Of a DNA stretch of 64,000 bases, positions 46,609 through 57,650 are shown one piece after another. Where the stretch lies: assembly GCA_963971305.1 (NCBI GenBank), contig OZ020303.1:32724106-32788105 (forward strand), given 5' to 3'. Position 1 is the first letter of the stretch, and the number at the start of each line of letters is the position of its first letter. Under the pieces are notes generated by a model. The model was not told where the DNA came from and did no database searches. It saw only the letters and a list, made by a program, of their open reading frames with translations. The DNA is from Arcuatula senhousia (lineage: Eukaryota; Mollusca; Bivalvia; Mytilida; Mytilidae). A program made the translations under genes and the position numbers.

Positions 46609-49033
46609 TTTTAATTCTTGTCCGATTTTGACAATTTTTTCGCAAGTTTATTCTTGTCAAGTAACAGATATATTTTTGTGTCCCCTTTTTTACTGTTATG
46701 TCATTAGGGACCAAAAGGGGCCAAAATCCTAACTTTTTTTATTTCTGGTCCGATTAAAAAATTTTTTTTTTACAAATTCATCCTTGCCAAGTAGCGATTC
46801 TAAATTTAAGAATTAATTTTTGCAACCCCCACTTTTTTTTCGCTTATTACCTAAGGGGCCGTAATCATAATTTAAAAAAATTTCTGGTTCGATTTTTAAT
46901 TTTTTTCCCAAACATTATTCTTTTCAAGAGTAGAATACAAAATTGAAAATTTATATTTTTACCCCCTGGGTCGAAAGTCCACCAGAGAAGCATGTGTCAA
47001 AAACATTTGTCAGTCCACCATGGGCTGAATGTGTCCAGAGCAATAGACTATCCATATTGGGTCTAAAATGTACAGGGTTCAACATGTTGCGGTCGTATCA
47101 TGCTGCGCTCGGCGAAGCTTTTTATTTTGGTTTAGAGATTAAGGGCCCTAAAGGGGCCAAAAAAGCGACTTTTTAAATTTTTTTCCACAATAACTTTTGT
47201 TTTGGTCGACAAAATGCTATGAAACTTTACAGTAATGTTACTTACCATTAAAGGAAGGGTGGGGCTGATTTAGGGTGTCCCCTCTTGTTTTGTTTAGGAA
47301 TGAGGGGCCCAAAAGGGGCAATAATGTTACTTTTTAAAAATTTTTATGGCCCTTAATTAACAGGTCAAAAATAGTGTTTTTTTCCCTACAGAATGAAAAC
47401 TATTGCAGATAGAGAAAAGCTGTTGCTTGCTAAGATGTTCAGCCTATTAAGCTCTACAAACGTCTCCTTTGGGTCAAAGTTGTCAGATGACCCCTATAGG
47501 GGTTATGACACTTTACAGGTCAAAATATCGGTTTTTAGCTCACCTGGACCAAAGGTCCATGTGAGCTATTGCCATCACTTGGCGTCCGTCGTCGTCGTCG
47601 TCGTTGTCTGTTAACAATTTTTCAAAAATCTTCTCCTCTGAAACTACTGAAAAGAATTGAATGAAACTTGGTATGATTGATCCTTAGGGTGTCCTGCACC
47701 AAACTTGTGTTTCGATTTTTGATCTGTCAAAAAACATGGCCGCCGACACTAAAAATAGACTAGGGGGGTCAGACTACTGTTTTTGGCTTATAAATCAAAA
47801 AGTATAAGAGATAGAGGAAATCTGAGGCCACGCTACTGATTCAGCATCAAAAGCTCTACAAAAGTCTCCATTAGGTCAAAGTTGTCAGATGACCCCTTAT
47901 AGGGGTTACGGCCCCTTAAAGGTGAAAAATAGCATTTTTTCATGTTTTTGGCCTACAGAATGAAAACTATTGCAGATAGAGATTAGCTGTTGCTTGCTTA
48001 AATGTTTAGCTCATTTAGCTCTACGAAAGTCTCCATAGGGTCGAAGTTGTCAGATGACCCCTTATAGGGGTTACGGCCCCTTAAAGGTGAAAAATAGCCA
48101 TTTTCCATGTTTTTGGCCTACAGAATGAAAACTATTGCAGATAGAGATTAGCTGTTGCTTGCTTAAATGTTTAGCTCATTTAGCTCTACGAAAGTCTCCA
48201 TAGGGTCGAAGTTGTCAGATGACCCCTTATAGGGGTTACGGCCCTTGAAAAATAGCGTTTTTTCATGTTTTTGTCCTACAGAATGGAAACTATTGCACAT
48301 AGAGATTAGCTATTGCTTGCTTAAATGTTCAGCTCATTTAGCTCTAAAAAATTCTCCATAGGGTCCAAGTTGTCAAATGAACCCTTATAGGGGTTACGGT
48401 CCATGAAAAATAGCGATTTTTCATGTTTTTGGCCTACAGAATGAAAACTATTGCAGATAGAGATTAGCTGTTGCTTGCTTAAATGTACAGCTCATTTAGC
48501 TCTACAAAATTTTCCATAGGGTCGAAGTTTCAGGTGACCCCTTATAGGGGTTACGGCCCCTGAAAAATAGCGATTTTTCATGTTTTTGGCCTACAGAATG
48601 AAAACTATTGCAGATAGAGATTAGCTGTTGCTTGCTTAAATGTTCAGCTCATTTAGCTCTACAAAATTCTCCATAGGGTCGAAGTTGTCAGATGACCCCT
48701 TATAGGGGTTACGGCCCCTGAAAAAAGCGATTTTTCATGTTTTTGGCCTACAGAATGAAAACTATTGCAGATAGAGATAAGCTGTTGCTTGCTTAAATGT
48801 TCAGCTCATATAGCTCTACAAAAGTCTCCATAGGGTCAAAGTTGTCAGATGACTCCTTATAGGGGTTATGGCCCCTTATAGGTGAAAAATGGTGTTTTTG
48901 GCCTACAGAATGAAAACTATTGCAGTTAGAGAAAAGCTGTTGCTTGCTTAAATGTTCAGCTCATTTAGCTCTACAAAAGTATAGGGTCAACATCAAGACC
49001 AGGTGAGCGATTCAGGCTCCTGGGAGCCTCTTG
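46609..49033 (+). repeat. Tandem segment 4 (2.42 kb), empty site
   Basis: Also lacks the 470-bp-unit element (46682-46696). Its 165-bp-unit element (47537-49033) differs in the middle of the array and has a shorter (TCG)n track. After 49033 the shared flank ends, which is the end of the tandem block. Confidence 0.8.
47537..49033 (+). mobile_element. Hairpin-ended 165-bp-unit element in segment 4
   Basis: Same ends. Array units at 48290-48720 are distinct from segments 2-3, indicating exchange or conversion inside the array. Confidence 0.8.
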
Positions 49034-50586
49034 TTTTTCCAACTTTTTGCCCTACAGGATGAATACAGTTGCAGATAGAGAAAAGCTTGTGCCTGCTTAA
49101 ATGTCCATCTCCTTGAGCTTTACAAAAGTCTCCATTGGATCCAGGTTATCAGATGATCCCTTACAGGGATTATGACCCTTTAAAGGTGCTTAATAGCTTT
49201 TTTCATGTTTTTGGCCTATTGAATGAAAACTCTTGCAGATAGAGAAAAGCTGTTGCTTGCTTAATAGAAGAAAATGAGACGTGGAATAAGTGTACGCGAC
49301 ACAACCTATATTATAAACGTATATTTTAAATATCCACAATGGAAAACAGCCAGCAGCCTTCAATGTGACCAGCGGTCGCTGCTCGCTGTTTTTCAATTGG
49401 CCCTGGATTGAAAATAAAATACATATGATTCAAGCCAAATCCCAAAGTGCATTGAAAGACCCTCTTCTTGACAAAAAAACAATTAACATAAATTCGACTA
49501 AATACAAACATAAGCTTTGATAAAGATTCCTGGCTTAGGACAGGCACATTAAAATGTGGCGGGGTTAAACTAGTTTTTTGGCGCCAACCTTCCCCCTAAT
49601 GATAATCAATAACAAAGCACAAACTAACACACAGTAAAAATCAAATCGATAGAAGTTCAATTCAACAAGAGAATATCTGAGACAAAAAGACAACAAGTAA
49701 TTAACGGGACGTAAAGATACTCTCTTGAGAACACTAGAAGTTACTGACAACTAGCTAAGAAGCATCCATCGACTGATGTAAAAAAATCAAGTATGTCGAT
49801 TTTAAATCCGACACAACACTTCAAACACTTATGATTTGATGATTGCATCATCACACAAAACCGACACACTTGACCCCTGTAATGCTCAAAAATGACATAA
49901 GTATAAAAAGGCAATTAATATTTTAAAGTAAGTATCAAATTATCAATATTTTTACCAAAGAAGACTAAATTCAAAGATTTTACTAAAATATCTATTTCAT
50001 AACCTTTATTTAATAAAGTTTTAAGCCAATTTTGCATTCCCAAGGGATTGTTTTTGAATTTATTTGCTCTATAAACAACATTACCGTAGAAATCTGGATG
50101 GGATATTCTCTTTACAATCAAAAGTCGTCGTGTACAGTTAAATTTTCCAATAAGGTATTAAACCTTCAGCTCACTGAGCTTTACTAAAGATTTCAAAGGG
50201 TCGAAGTTGTCAGATGACCCTTACAGGGTTTATGGCCCTTTAAAGGTGAAACATAGCATTTTTTCATGTTTTTTGCTCATAGAATGATAACCATAGCAGA
50301 TAGGGAAAATATGTTGCTTGCTTAAACCCTCAGTTTATTCAGTTATTCAAAAATATTCATTAGGCTGAAGCTGGCAGATGACTTTTTATAAAAGTTTTGG
50401 CGCTAATTGTTAAGTTTTGGGTGTTTGCTTTGCAGATGAAACCTATAAAAGATTAAAGAAAAGCTTTTGTTTGCTTAAATGTTTGACTATATAAATAAAG
50501 TTTTCCCCCTCACATGCCCCAAAAATATTTTCTATCCATCAGTAATTAAAGTCAGGTGAGTGATTCAGGATCCTGGGAGCCTCTTG
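49034..50586 (+). mobile_element. Old 165-bp-unit element, interrupted by a retroelement fragment
   Basis: Diverged units (GATGAATACAGTTGCAGATAG, TTATCAGATGATCCC) run from 49034 to about 49264 and resume at about 50156 to the right end AGGTGAGTGATTCAGGATCC/TGGGAGCCTCTTG (50586). No left hairpin is present. Confidence 0.6.
49264..50155 (-). mobile_element. Retroelement-like insertion, 5'-truncated
   Basis: It interrupts the older 165-bp array. On the minus strand near its 5' end a frame (50121-49915) reads MIVKRISHPDFYGNVVYRAN and NWLKTLLNKGYEIDILVKSL, resembling a retroelement polyprotein tail, but I cannot name the clade. The 3' part (49260-49420) is the family also seen at 18405-18545. The target duplication is not clear. 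Confidence 0.45.
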
Positions 50587-50802
50587 TTTTAGATGAGATC
50601 TAAAGTTGCTATCTATATTTATTTGGCTTGATATATAGTTTATTGATAGATAGACAACATTGAGGTGTGATATAAGTATTTGTGACTCAACCTCCATAAA
50701 CAAGCAGCAATTAAAAAAAAAACAGCACATGAATGTTACTATACATTAATGTATTAGACTATTAGCTGATGTATAACATCATGTAACTGTTCTATTTTGT
50801 AG

Positions 50803-50998
50803 GTCAGTTTTTCCAGCATGTTCAATGTGCAGTACTAGACAACTAAGTGTCACAATTCCAGTAAGACACAACAGCAATAGATGTTCCATTGTGAATGTGA
50901 AAAGGAAGTTGTACAGAAGACTTTATCCTACAACTATTGTTCAGCCTGATGGGTCTACTTTCACTGTCAGATATCATGAACCAAGGAGAATAATTAAG
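50803..50998 (+). CDS. MRPL55: MRPL55 exon (penultimate)
   Basis: Acceptor TATTTTGTAG ends at 50802. The exon ends at AAG 50998 before GTTCCT. Phase 0 to the next exon. Confidence 0.75.
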
Positions 50999-51691
50999 GT
51001 TCCTATAAGTCTTCATAGCATTTTTTAACCATGCCTGTTATTCTCCCGCTGGAAGTCCAAATCTTCCAACTTTTGGGCCCTTCTCCTGTCCTCACGATTT
51101 GTATAAAGCTGTGTATAAATACAAACAATCAGCAGAACAAAATCAGTTATTGCCTTGTTTTATTTTTATAACTGATATCATATATTGAGTTTGTTAAATT
51201 GCTTAATTCAGTAGAGAAAAAAAAACACACCAATAAACTATGATGGATAATAGAATAATACATTTCTTCATATCACAAGAACATTTTAGATGTTTTAAAT
51301 TTTGTAAAACTCCTATAGATTTATTAGTCATTTTCAGGAGTGCCCTCAGATCTGAATTAAAATATCCACAAATGCTTTTACATGTTCTTGTTAAAATGCT
51401 ATTTCATTGACAAATAAATTCAGAACTTGTTAACAAAATGCACCAATAGCATGTAATTCTAGTGTCTATGCAATAACAATATCTTAAACTATATAATTGC
51501 AAAGATATTACTTGTATATCTTTATTTTATACTATTAGCTCCCACTAGATGTAACCACTCTGTCAGAAGAAGAAAGATTACAAAGACTTATGAAAAGAAA
51601 AGTGATTAAAAAGATTGAAATTAAAGAGGAGGAAGAAGACATTTTCAATGCTAACAAATATCAATATTTATGGAAAAATAAAAAGAAATGA
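50803..51691 (+). CDS. MRPL55: Mitochondrial ribosomal protein L55 (bL/mL55), last two coding exons
   Basis: A large-subunit mitoribosome protein specific to animals. Exon 50803-50998 encodes CSIVNVKRKLYRRLYP, TTIVQPDGSTFTVRYHEPRR and IIK. Exon 51539-51691 encodes LPLDVTTLSEEERLQRLMKR and a basic/acidic tail ending YQYLWKNKKK. This matches the L55 pattern (YxRLYP, QDGSTxxxRYxEPRR, PxDLxxLSxEER), and the length from LYRRLYP to the end fits the family. The first exon is open upstream of Met 50825 to its acceptor TTTTGTAG, with one leftover base, so a further 5' exon with the transit peptide is expected but was not found. The intron donor AAG|GTTCCT is weak. Confidence 0.8.
51539..51691 (+). CDS. 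MRPL55: MRPL55 last exon
   Basis: Acceptor TACTATTAG. 50 codons and TGA at 51689-51691. AATAAA lies about 150 bp downstream, near 51838. Confidence 0.8.
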   Translation, partial: LPLDVTTLSEEERLQRLMKRKVIKKIEIKEEEEDIFNANKYQYLWKNKKK

Positions 51692-52129
51692 GTTATATAT
51701 ACATAGATACTTATACAAACTGTTTATATTTGATCTTTTTTATCAGTCTGTAAAAGACACATCAGGATTTTTTATGGGTAGATAATGAGATGTGGAACAA
51801 ATGTATGAGACCTAAATAATTTGAAATCTGCCATGGAAAATAAACCTTGTTATCTACCCTTAGTGTGATCTAAGAGGGATGAAACTTCTTCCAGCATGTA
51901 TCTCCATGTGATGTACCTTTTTCATGTCAATTTTAATCAAATTTCATGAACCCATTTACATGTTAGAGGAGTTGAGGTAATGAGGCATTCTAAGACAGTA
52001 GAAGAGTATATTTTGTTGGGATAGGAAGCCATGGATAAAGTAAAGTCTATAATAGTCACTGCCATTGATACTTGTAGTGTGACACAAACAAGGAGTAGAG
52101 AAGGGTTGTGAATTTGAAGTCTTTTTTAT

Positions 52130-52440
52130 GCCCTGCCAACTTTGTTGGGGGCATATAGTTTTTTGGTCTGTTCGTCTGTCCTTCAATCCGTCACACTTTA
52201 GTTTTCCACATCCTTGCATATATTCAAAAGATTTTTAGTATGTGAGTCATCTAGATGAGTTACAGGTCAAGTTTGAGTTTCGTTCAGGTTTTGACCTAAA
52301 TTACGGCCTTACTGAATCATTCAGGAATCTGACAACAGATTTTTGTAATGTTTCAAAATCTCATTTATTTTATTTGCCAGCGGGGCATGAGTGTCATCTT
52401 GACACATTTACTTGTTTAAATTACCTTATGCCTCTTATTA
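52130..52440 (+). repeat. Interspersed repeat
   Basis: ATGCCCTGCCAACTTTGTTG, GGGGGCATATAG and TCTGTCCTTCAATCCGTCAC are typical of the short interspersed units in this window. No coding sense. Between 51692 and 52130 nothing else is seen. Confidence 0.45.
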
Positions 52441-52744
52441 TTTAACCTGACTGTTTTTACAATAGGTTTACATTGCTTTCTCTTGTTTGCATATGTTGTT
52501 TTTCATTGGATGTTAGCTCTGAAAGGTTTGAATTCTTCTTTCATTTTTTTCCCTTGAAAATAAAGGTAATAACTATCAGAACTTGGAGGATCAATCTCAA
52601 TGTCAAAGAGATAGAACAGACTTGTGATGATTTAAATCCTTTCTGTAATACTATCTCATTTATTACTGGAAGTGGATATGACGTAGTTAGACTTGACAAA
52701 GTATGTACCACTAATTGTGATGAATTCAAAAATCTGTCAAAGTA

Positions 52745-52965
52745 AAAAATGCCAGATTTTGTTTAACATGAAGTAGGTGAGCGACAGACCTGAAATTGAA
52801 CCCCACAGAATGGGACCTCATGCTGATGCTGCATACCAAATATCAAGAATCTGTGATAAGTATTTGCTGAGAAAACTGTTACGAAAATTATTTCTCTACC
52901 CACTGCCCACCGGACATTCACCATTTAAATTTCATACCGGGATTTTCCATGCTGTGAAATCTGAC
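52745..52965 (+). repeat. Dispersed repeat (GGAAGTAGGTGAGC family), copy 3
   Basis: GAAGTAGGTGAGCGACAGAC, GGGACCTCATGCTGATGCTG and CATACCAAATATCAAGAA in family order. Confidence 0.6.
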
Positions 52966-53039
52966 TAATAATTAGGACTATCTGGGGGATAAGAGGAAGA
53001 CACTTTTCTTTTGACCCAGCATATACAATATTTTATTGT

Positions 53040-54985
53040 TCCCCACTGCAATGCAAAGAGGGATCATAGAAATGCCAGCATCCGTCTGTCACTGTTGTAA
53101 GCGCTCTGACTCCTACAATTCTCAACAGATGTTTGTGAAAATTATACATAATGTTTATATATATAAGTAATGGCTTGGACAAGTTTGATTTTGGGTATTG
53201 TATGACAATTTTTGTGAAAGTTGTCTTCCTTTGACCATGAAAATAAGGTCCCTTTATCCATTACATTTTTGTAAGCACTCTTACGCCTAAAATTATCAAC
53301 GATGTTTGTGAAATTTATTAAGGTTCATCTTTACACTTTGGAAAAAATGACTGATATTTCACGACTTTTTTCAGTCTATGTGGAACCTAAGCTACACATA
53401 CAATCGCTTAATAAGGCGTAGCAGCGTGTAGATAAATAATTTTTGCATAAAGTTTTAGTATTTTGTAGGTATAAACTTGATCCGTTTTGCCGGAGCATTT
53501 TCTTTGCGTTTTTCAGTTCACCCAAATATAGCCAAATATCAACCTTGCCCTGTCAAATGGCCTCCACGTGCAAGGTAGTTCTATTATTGATGTTATTAAA
53601 TCTACTTACAATCGGATTTTAGGAAGGTTATTAAGGGGTAATTCATGCTTAATTTAAGGTACAATTTGAACGGAAAGAAAATGAATAGAGAAAACAACAA
53701 GATTTATTTTGTGAAATAGAAGGGAAAATGATCGGTGATTTTTATATCTAGACGCTGCTACACTTTATTTTTTATTTCTATGTGTAGTTTAAGTTGTACA
53801 TAGACTAGAAAAATAGGTCAAATATCTACCATTTTATTTGAAGTGAAATCATGAACCTTAATAATGTTAATATCGACAAGTGTGAATGCCACTATTTTAA
53901 TGGAGGTTGTCCCCCTTTGACCATGGAGCTTGTTCAAGTTCTGTTTTGAGTACCATATGGCCCTTTAGTGTAGTTGTGCCCATTTTAGAAAGCCGACTTA
54001 GAATTTTTGCTGCACTATGAGGGACCCATGAATTTCGTTCATAATTTGCTTGATGGTGGATGTTCAGTTTATCAAAAATTTAAGTTATGTTTTTGTCTGC
54101 AAAAACGATGTCTCACCCCGTTTCCCCCAAAATTTCTTATTTCAAAGGGTTCATAACCCCACAAAAATTTGAGGATCAAAATTTCCTGGTAATATACACT
54201 GCTAAATATGGTCCCCTTCCTACATACCCAGTACCTAGTTTCATTGAATTTTGTTCAGTAGTTTCAGAGGAGTTGTGCTGACAAAAGTGATAATTCGAGT
54301 ATATTTAGCAATTGCTTAGTTCAAACTGCCATTGCTCCAACAAAATTTTGAGAATCAGAATTCCCTGACCATCAGTGTTTGCAAATCTGGTAAAAATTTG
54401 GTTGGGCCAGTAAAATATTTGGACTTTTTCCATTGCAATGTACATGATTACAGGAATTGTTTGGTAAAGGAAAAATAATACTTCAGAATCACTGCACAGC
54501 TACATATGGTGTCCTTCCTACATACAAAGTTTCCTTGAATTCCATTCTGTATTTTCAGAGGAGTTGCGCTGACAAGATGATAAATGAGGATTTTCAGCAA
54601 ATTTCTAAGTTCAAAGGGCCATAACTTGTAAAACATTTTTAGGAAAAATATTTCCTGTTTATATGAACAACAACATATGGTCCCCTTCCAACATACCAAG
54701 TTTTGTTAATCGGTTAAGTATTTCAGAGCAGCGCTGACAAGGTGATAAGTGAGGATTTTCAGAAAATTTCTAAGTTCAAAGGGCCATAACTCCCACAAAA
54801 ATTTGAGGATCATAGTTTCCTGTTCATATGCACAACAACATATGGTTTCTTTCCTATCTATCAAGTGTCCTTGAATTAGGTTCAGAAGTTTGGAGGAGAT
54901 GCACTGACGAACAGACAGACGGAAGGAAGGACAGGAAAAAAACAATATGTCTACCCACAAAAAAAGACATAACTACCACCACTCA
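53040..54985 (+). repeat. Interspersed tandem-unit repeat, split by a MITE
   Basis: Begins TTCCCCACTGCAATGCAAAG and CATCCGTCTGTCACTG. Later units of about 200 bp repeat AAGTTCAAAGGGCCATAACT, ATATGGTCCCCTTCC and TTTCAGAGGAGTTG. It ends with ACAGACAGACGGAAGGAAGG and TATGTCTACCCACAAA. Confidence 0.6.
53322..53857. mobile_element. TTAA-flanked MITE (536 bp)
   Basis: TTAA lies at both borders (53318-53321 and 53858-53861). The ends GGTTCAT match exactly and continue as about 80 bp of imperfect inverted repeat (TTTCAC, GTCTATGT, CTACACATA). The interrupted repeat continues on both sides. TTAA targets are typical of piggyBac- and Kolobok-type elements. Confidence 0.7.
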
Positions 54986-55590
54986 TAGCATTATGTACCA
55001 TCTGACACCTTAAGGTAAAGCCCTTGGATAAAGTCAATATTTTCTATAAAACAACAAAGTTCTTAAATTTTATTCAAAGTTTAAGAAGTCATTATAAATT
55101 ATCTAAAAACTGAAAGTATTGGTTCAATTTAACAACTCAATTCCTACTATAATATCTAATATAAGCTGCCAAAATTTACAATATATGACACTCTAAACAT
55201 GATTGTTGTCAAGGTATTTATACATATACATGATATTATAAAACTACAAGAATATTCTGTTGGTTATATTCAAAATTTACACAAAAAGGATGATTAGACA
55301 AACAAAAGTTTAAACTGTCAACAACCCAAACAATGTTTTTTAATGTACCATATTGCTCAAAACTTTTCTGTATTAAATTAAATAAATATTTCAAATTTTA
55401 TTAAAATACATAGGAACAAAGAGGCTGTCTTATTGGAGAAGAAAGAAAATACTGGAAAATTAATCAAGAAAAGCAATTTTGTTTTTATAAGACATATATC
55501 TACTTAGTCTTTTACTTGGTAAATAAACCCCACATCTGCACTGTCAACACTTGGTGGAATCTGCTATGAAAAGATTACTACGCGTAGCCA

Positions 55591-56713
55591 TGTGTCCCCC
55601 GCCGCCGCATAAAAGTTAGTTTAAACATATTTATTTATCCTGGATTGGGAAACAAGCTTAATGCTTATGTAAATCCCTCTCCAGCTAGCAGCTTGCGAGT
55701 GTGGCCTTTGCAGCGGCCCCCATTGAGCCTACTCTTATCGAACTCTACAAAGGGGTCTATTACGTGCATGGGGTATTGCTCTCCACATACACGGGACAAC
55801 CTTTTTTCGTCCCTTCCGAAGGACTAGCATCGCAAAAAAAGTTGTGTGGTATGTCATTTCAAGCAATATATTCTCTGAGAAACGGTAGAAATAGGTTGTC
55901 AAAATATGGGATGATCACCTGTTAACAGTACCCTATCAGTGTGTAAAGTTTCAGCAACATCCGTTCAGTAGTATCCGAGGAGTTGCACCCACAAAAATGT
56001 TTGATATGACAAAGTCCCATTTTTTGGACCGGAAAATCACAAATTCGTAAATACCTCGAAAACTGTAAATATTGTTTCAATTTTTTTGGGGTATTATTAT
56101 AGAGTACCTTTTGCTCTATCAGCCTTCAAAATTTCAGAACCCTGTGCACCTAGGTAACCAAGATATTGGATGTCCTATATTTTGACCTTTCTTCCCTGTT
56201 TCCATGGAAATGGCATCCATTTTGAAAATTTCAAATATAGTATGATCATCTACTAACAGTACCCTATCAGTGTGTAAAGTTTCAGCAACATCGGTTCAGT
56301 AGTGTCCGAGGAGTTGCACCCACAAAAATGTTTGACAAAGTCCCATTTTTTGGACTGAAAAATCACAAATTCGTAAATAACTCGAAAACCGTAAATATCG
56401 CTTCAAATTTTTTTTCCGTATTATTATAGAGTACCTTTTGCTCTATCAGCCTACAAAATTTCAGAACCCTGTGCACCTAGGTAACCGAGATATTGAATGT
56501 CCTATATTTTGACCTTTCTTCTGTTTCCATGGAAACGGCGGCCATTTTGAAAATTTCAAATACGGGATGATCATCTACTAATTGTACCCTATCAGTGTGT
56601 AAAGTTTCAGCAACATCCTTTCAGTAGTTTCTGAGGAGTTGCACCCACAAAAAACGTGACGGACGGACGGAGACCATTACTATGTCCCTCCTACGCGTTG
56701 CGGCGGGGGACAA
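55591..56713 (+). mobile_element. Element with TGTCCCCCGCCGC inverted ends and about 315-bp units
   Basis: TGTCCCCCGCCGC at the left; its inverted form GCGGCGGGGGACA at the right (56700-56712). The interior repeats two and a half units of about 315 bp (CAGTACCCTATCAGTGTGTA, TTCAGTAGTRTCCGAGGAGT, CTCGAAAACNGTAAAT, GTTTCCATGGAAAYGGC). It ends with GACGGACGGACGGAGACC. Left of the units, 55690-55920 is GC-richer and open in one frame (PIEPTLIELYKGVYYVHGVL), possibly captured or chance coding sequence. Confidence 0.65.
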
Positions 56714-57379
56714 AAAAGTACATAGTTAACATTATTCATCCCTGTATGCCTGGTTTAAAAAAATGCAGGTAACAACAATAGACATTCTGTTAATGAAACT
56801 AAAAACAAAATTTGTTGACACTAGATCTACCTATATGTATGTAAAAATAGCACTAAAATAATATAATGTAAACAAAATGATGTGTATTGCACATTTACAT
56901 AGTAACTAAAACCTGCTAAAATATCCAATGGTTTATTGATGAGAATATAAATAATTTTGACGAAAGAATATACCGGTAATTTTCTGAGTTCAAAAATGAA
57001 AACTCATGGGTAAAATTATAAGCTGAATTTCATGCAACAACTTTTTAACTTGAAAATTTGGAGTACCAGTAAACAACACCAAGATGGCAAACAACACATC
57101 AACAGGACCATACTTTTAGAACATAATTGAAAATATCTTACTAAATAAATTAAAGCTTATTTCCTTAATAACCTAACCTCAAATTTTATTAATTTTAACT
57201 TTGATATGCAACACATTTTCACCGATACATTATGTGATGAGACCTTATAAGAGTCTACACTTATTATAGGCATGTCTTGCTTACCCACAACCACAATCAC
57301 TATATATTTTAATACTTACTCTCCTATACATTAATAAATTAATAATGATTTGGAACAATTTTTTTCAACAGTTTTCAGA

Positions 57380-57650
57380 CAGTGGTTCTTTTAGCAAAGT
57401 TACTCTCCAAGGTGACAGTCAAAAAGTGAGAGGCAACTGTTTAGTTAGCACTGATGCATAAGCATACCAAGTTTCATTAACATACAACTTGAAATTCTGA
57501 AAAATCACAAAGGTATGACAACCAGAAAATCAAGATCAACAGCTACTACTGGGAGTAGTTTAATCAATCCAGGATACATTGATAACAAACACTGTTCAAG
57601 CAATACCTATATCTTGCTTTGCTTTACACACAAGACAAATTTCAATTGGT
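57380..57650 (+). repeat. Interspersed repeat related to 4840-5330
   Basis: GCATAAGCATACCAAGTTTC, AACAGCTACTACTGGG and CAAGCAATACCTATATCTTG. The adjoining 56715-57380 and 57650-58600 are AT-rich without recognised genes; 54985-55590 likewise. Confidence 0.4.

Noticed and set aside
36498..47614. Many 60-130 codon frames repeating VRRPSSVV, KIYIFTPWV, KTIADREKL
   Set aside because: They are chance frames of tandem-core elements, recur with every repeat copy and contain simple (TCG)n translations.
38869..49033. 165-bp direct repeats considered as a CRISPR-like array
   Set aside because: The whole unit is repeated without unique spacers, in a eukaryotic genome; it is a satellite-like core of an element.
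52473..52745. 90-codon frame ending CTTNCDEFKNLSK
   Set aside because: No splice signals, start context or family match; it overlaps the start of a dispersed repeat.
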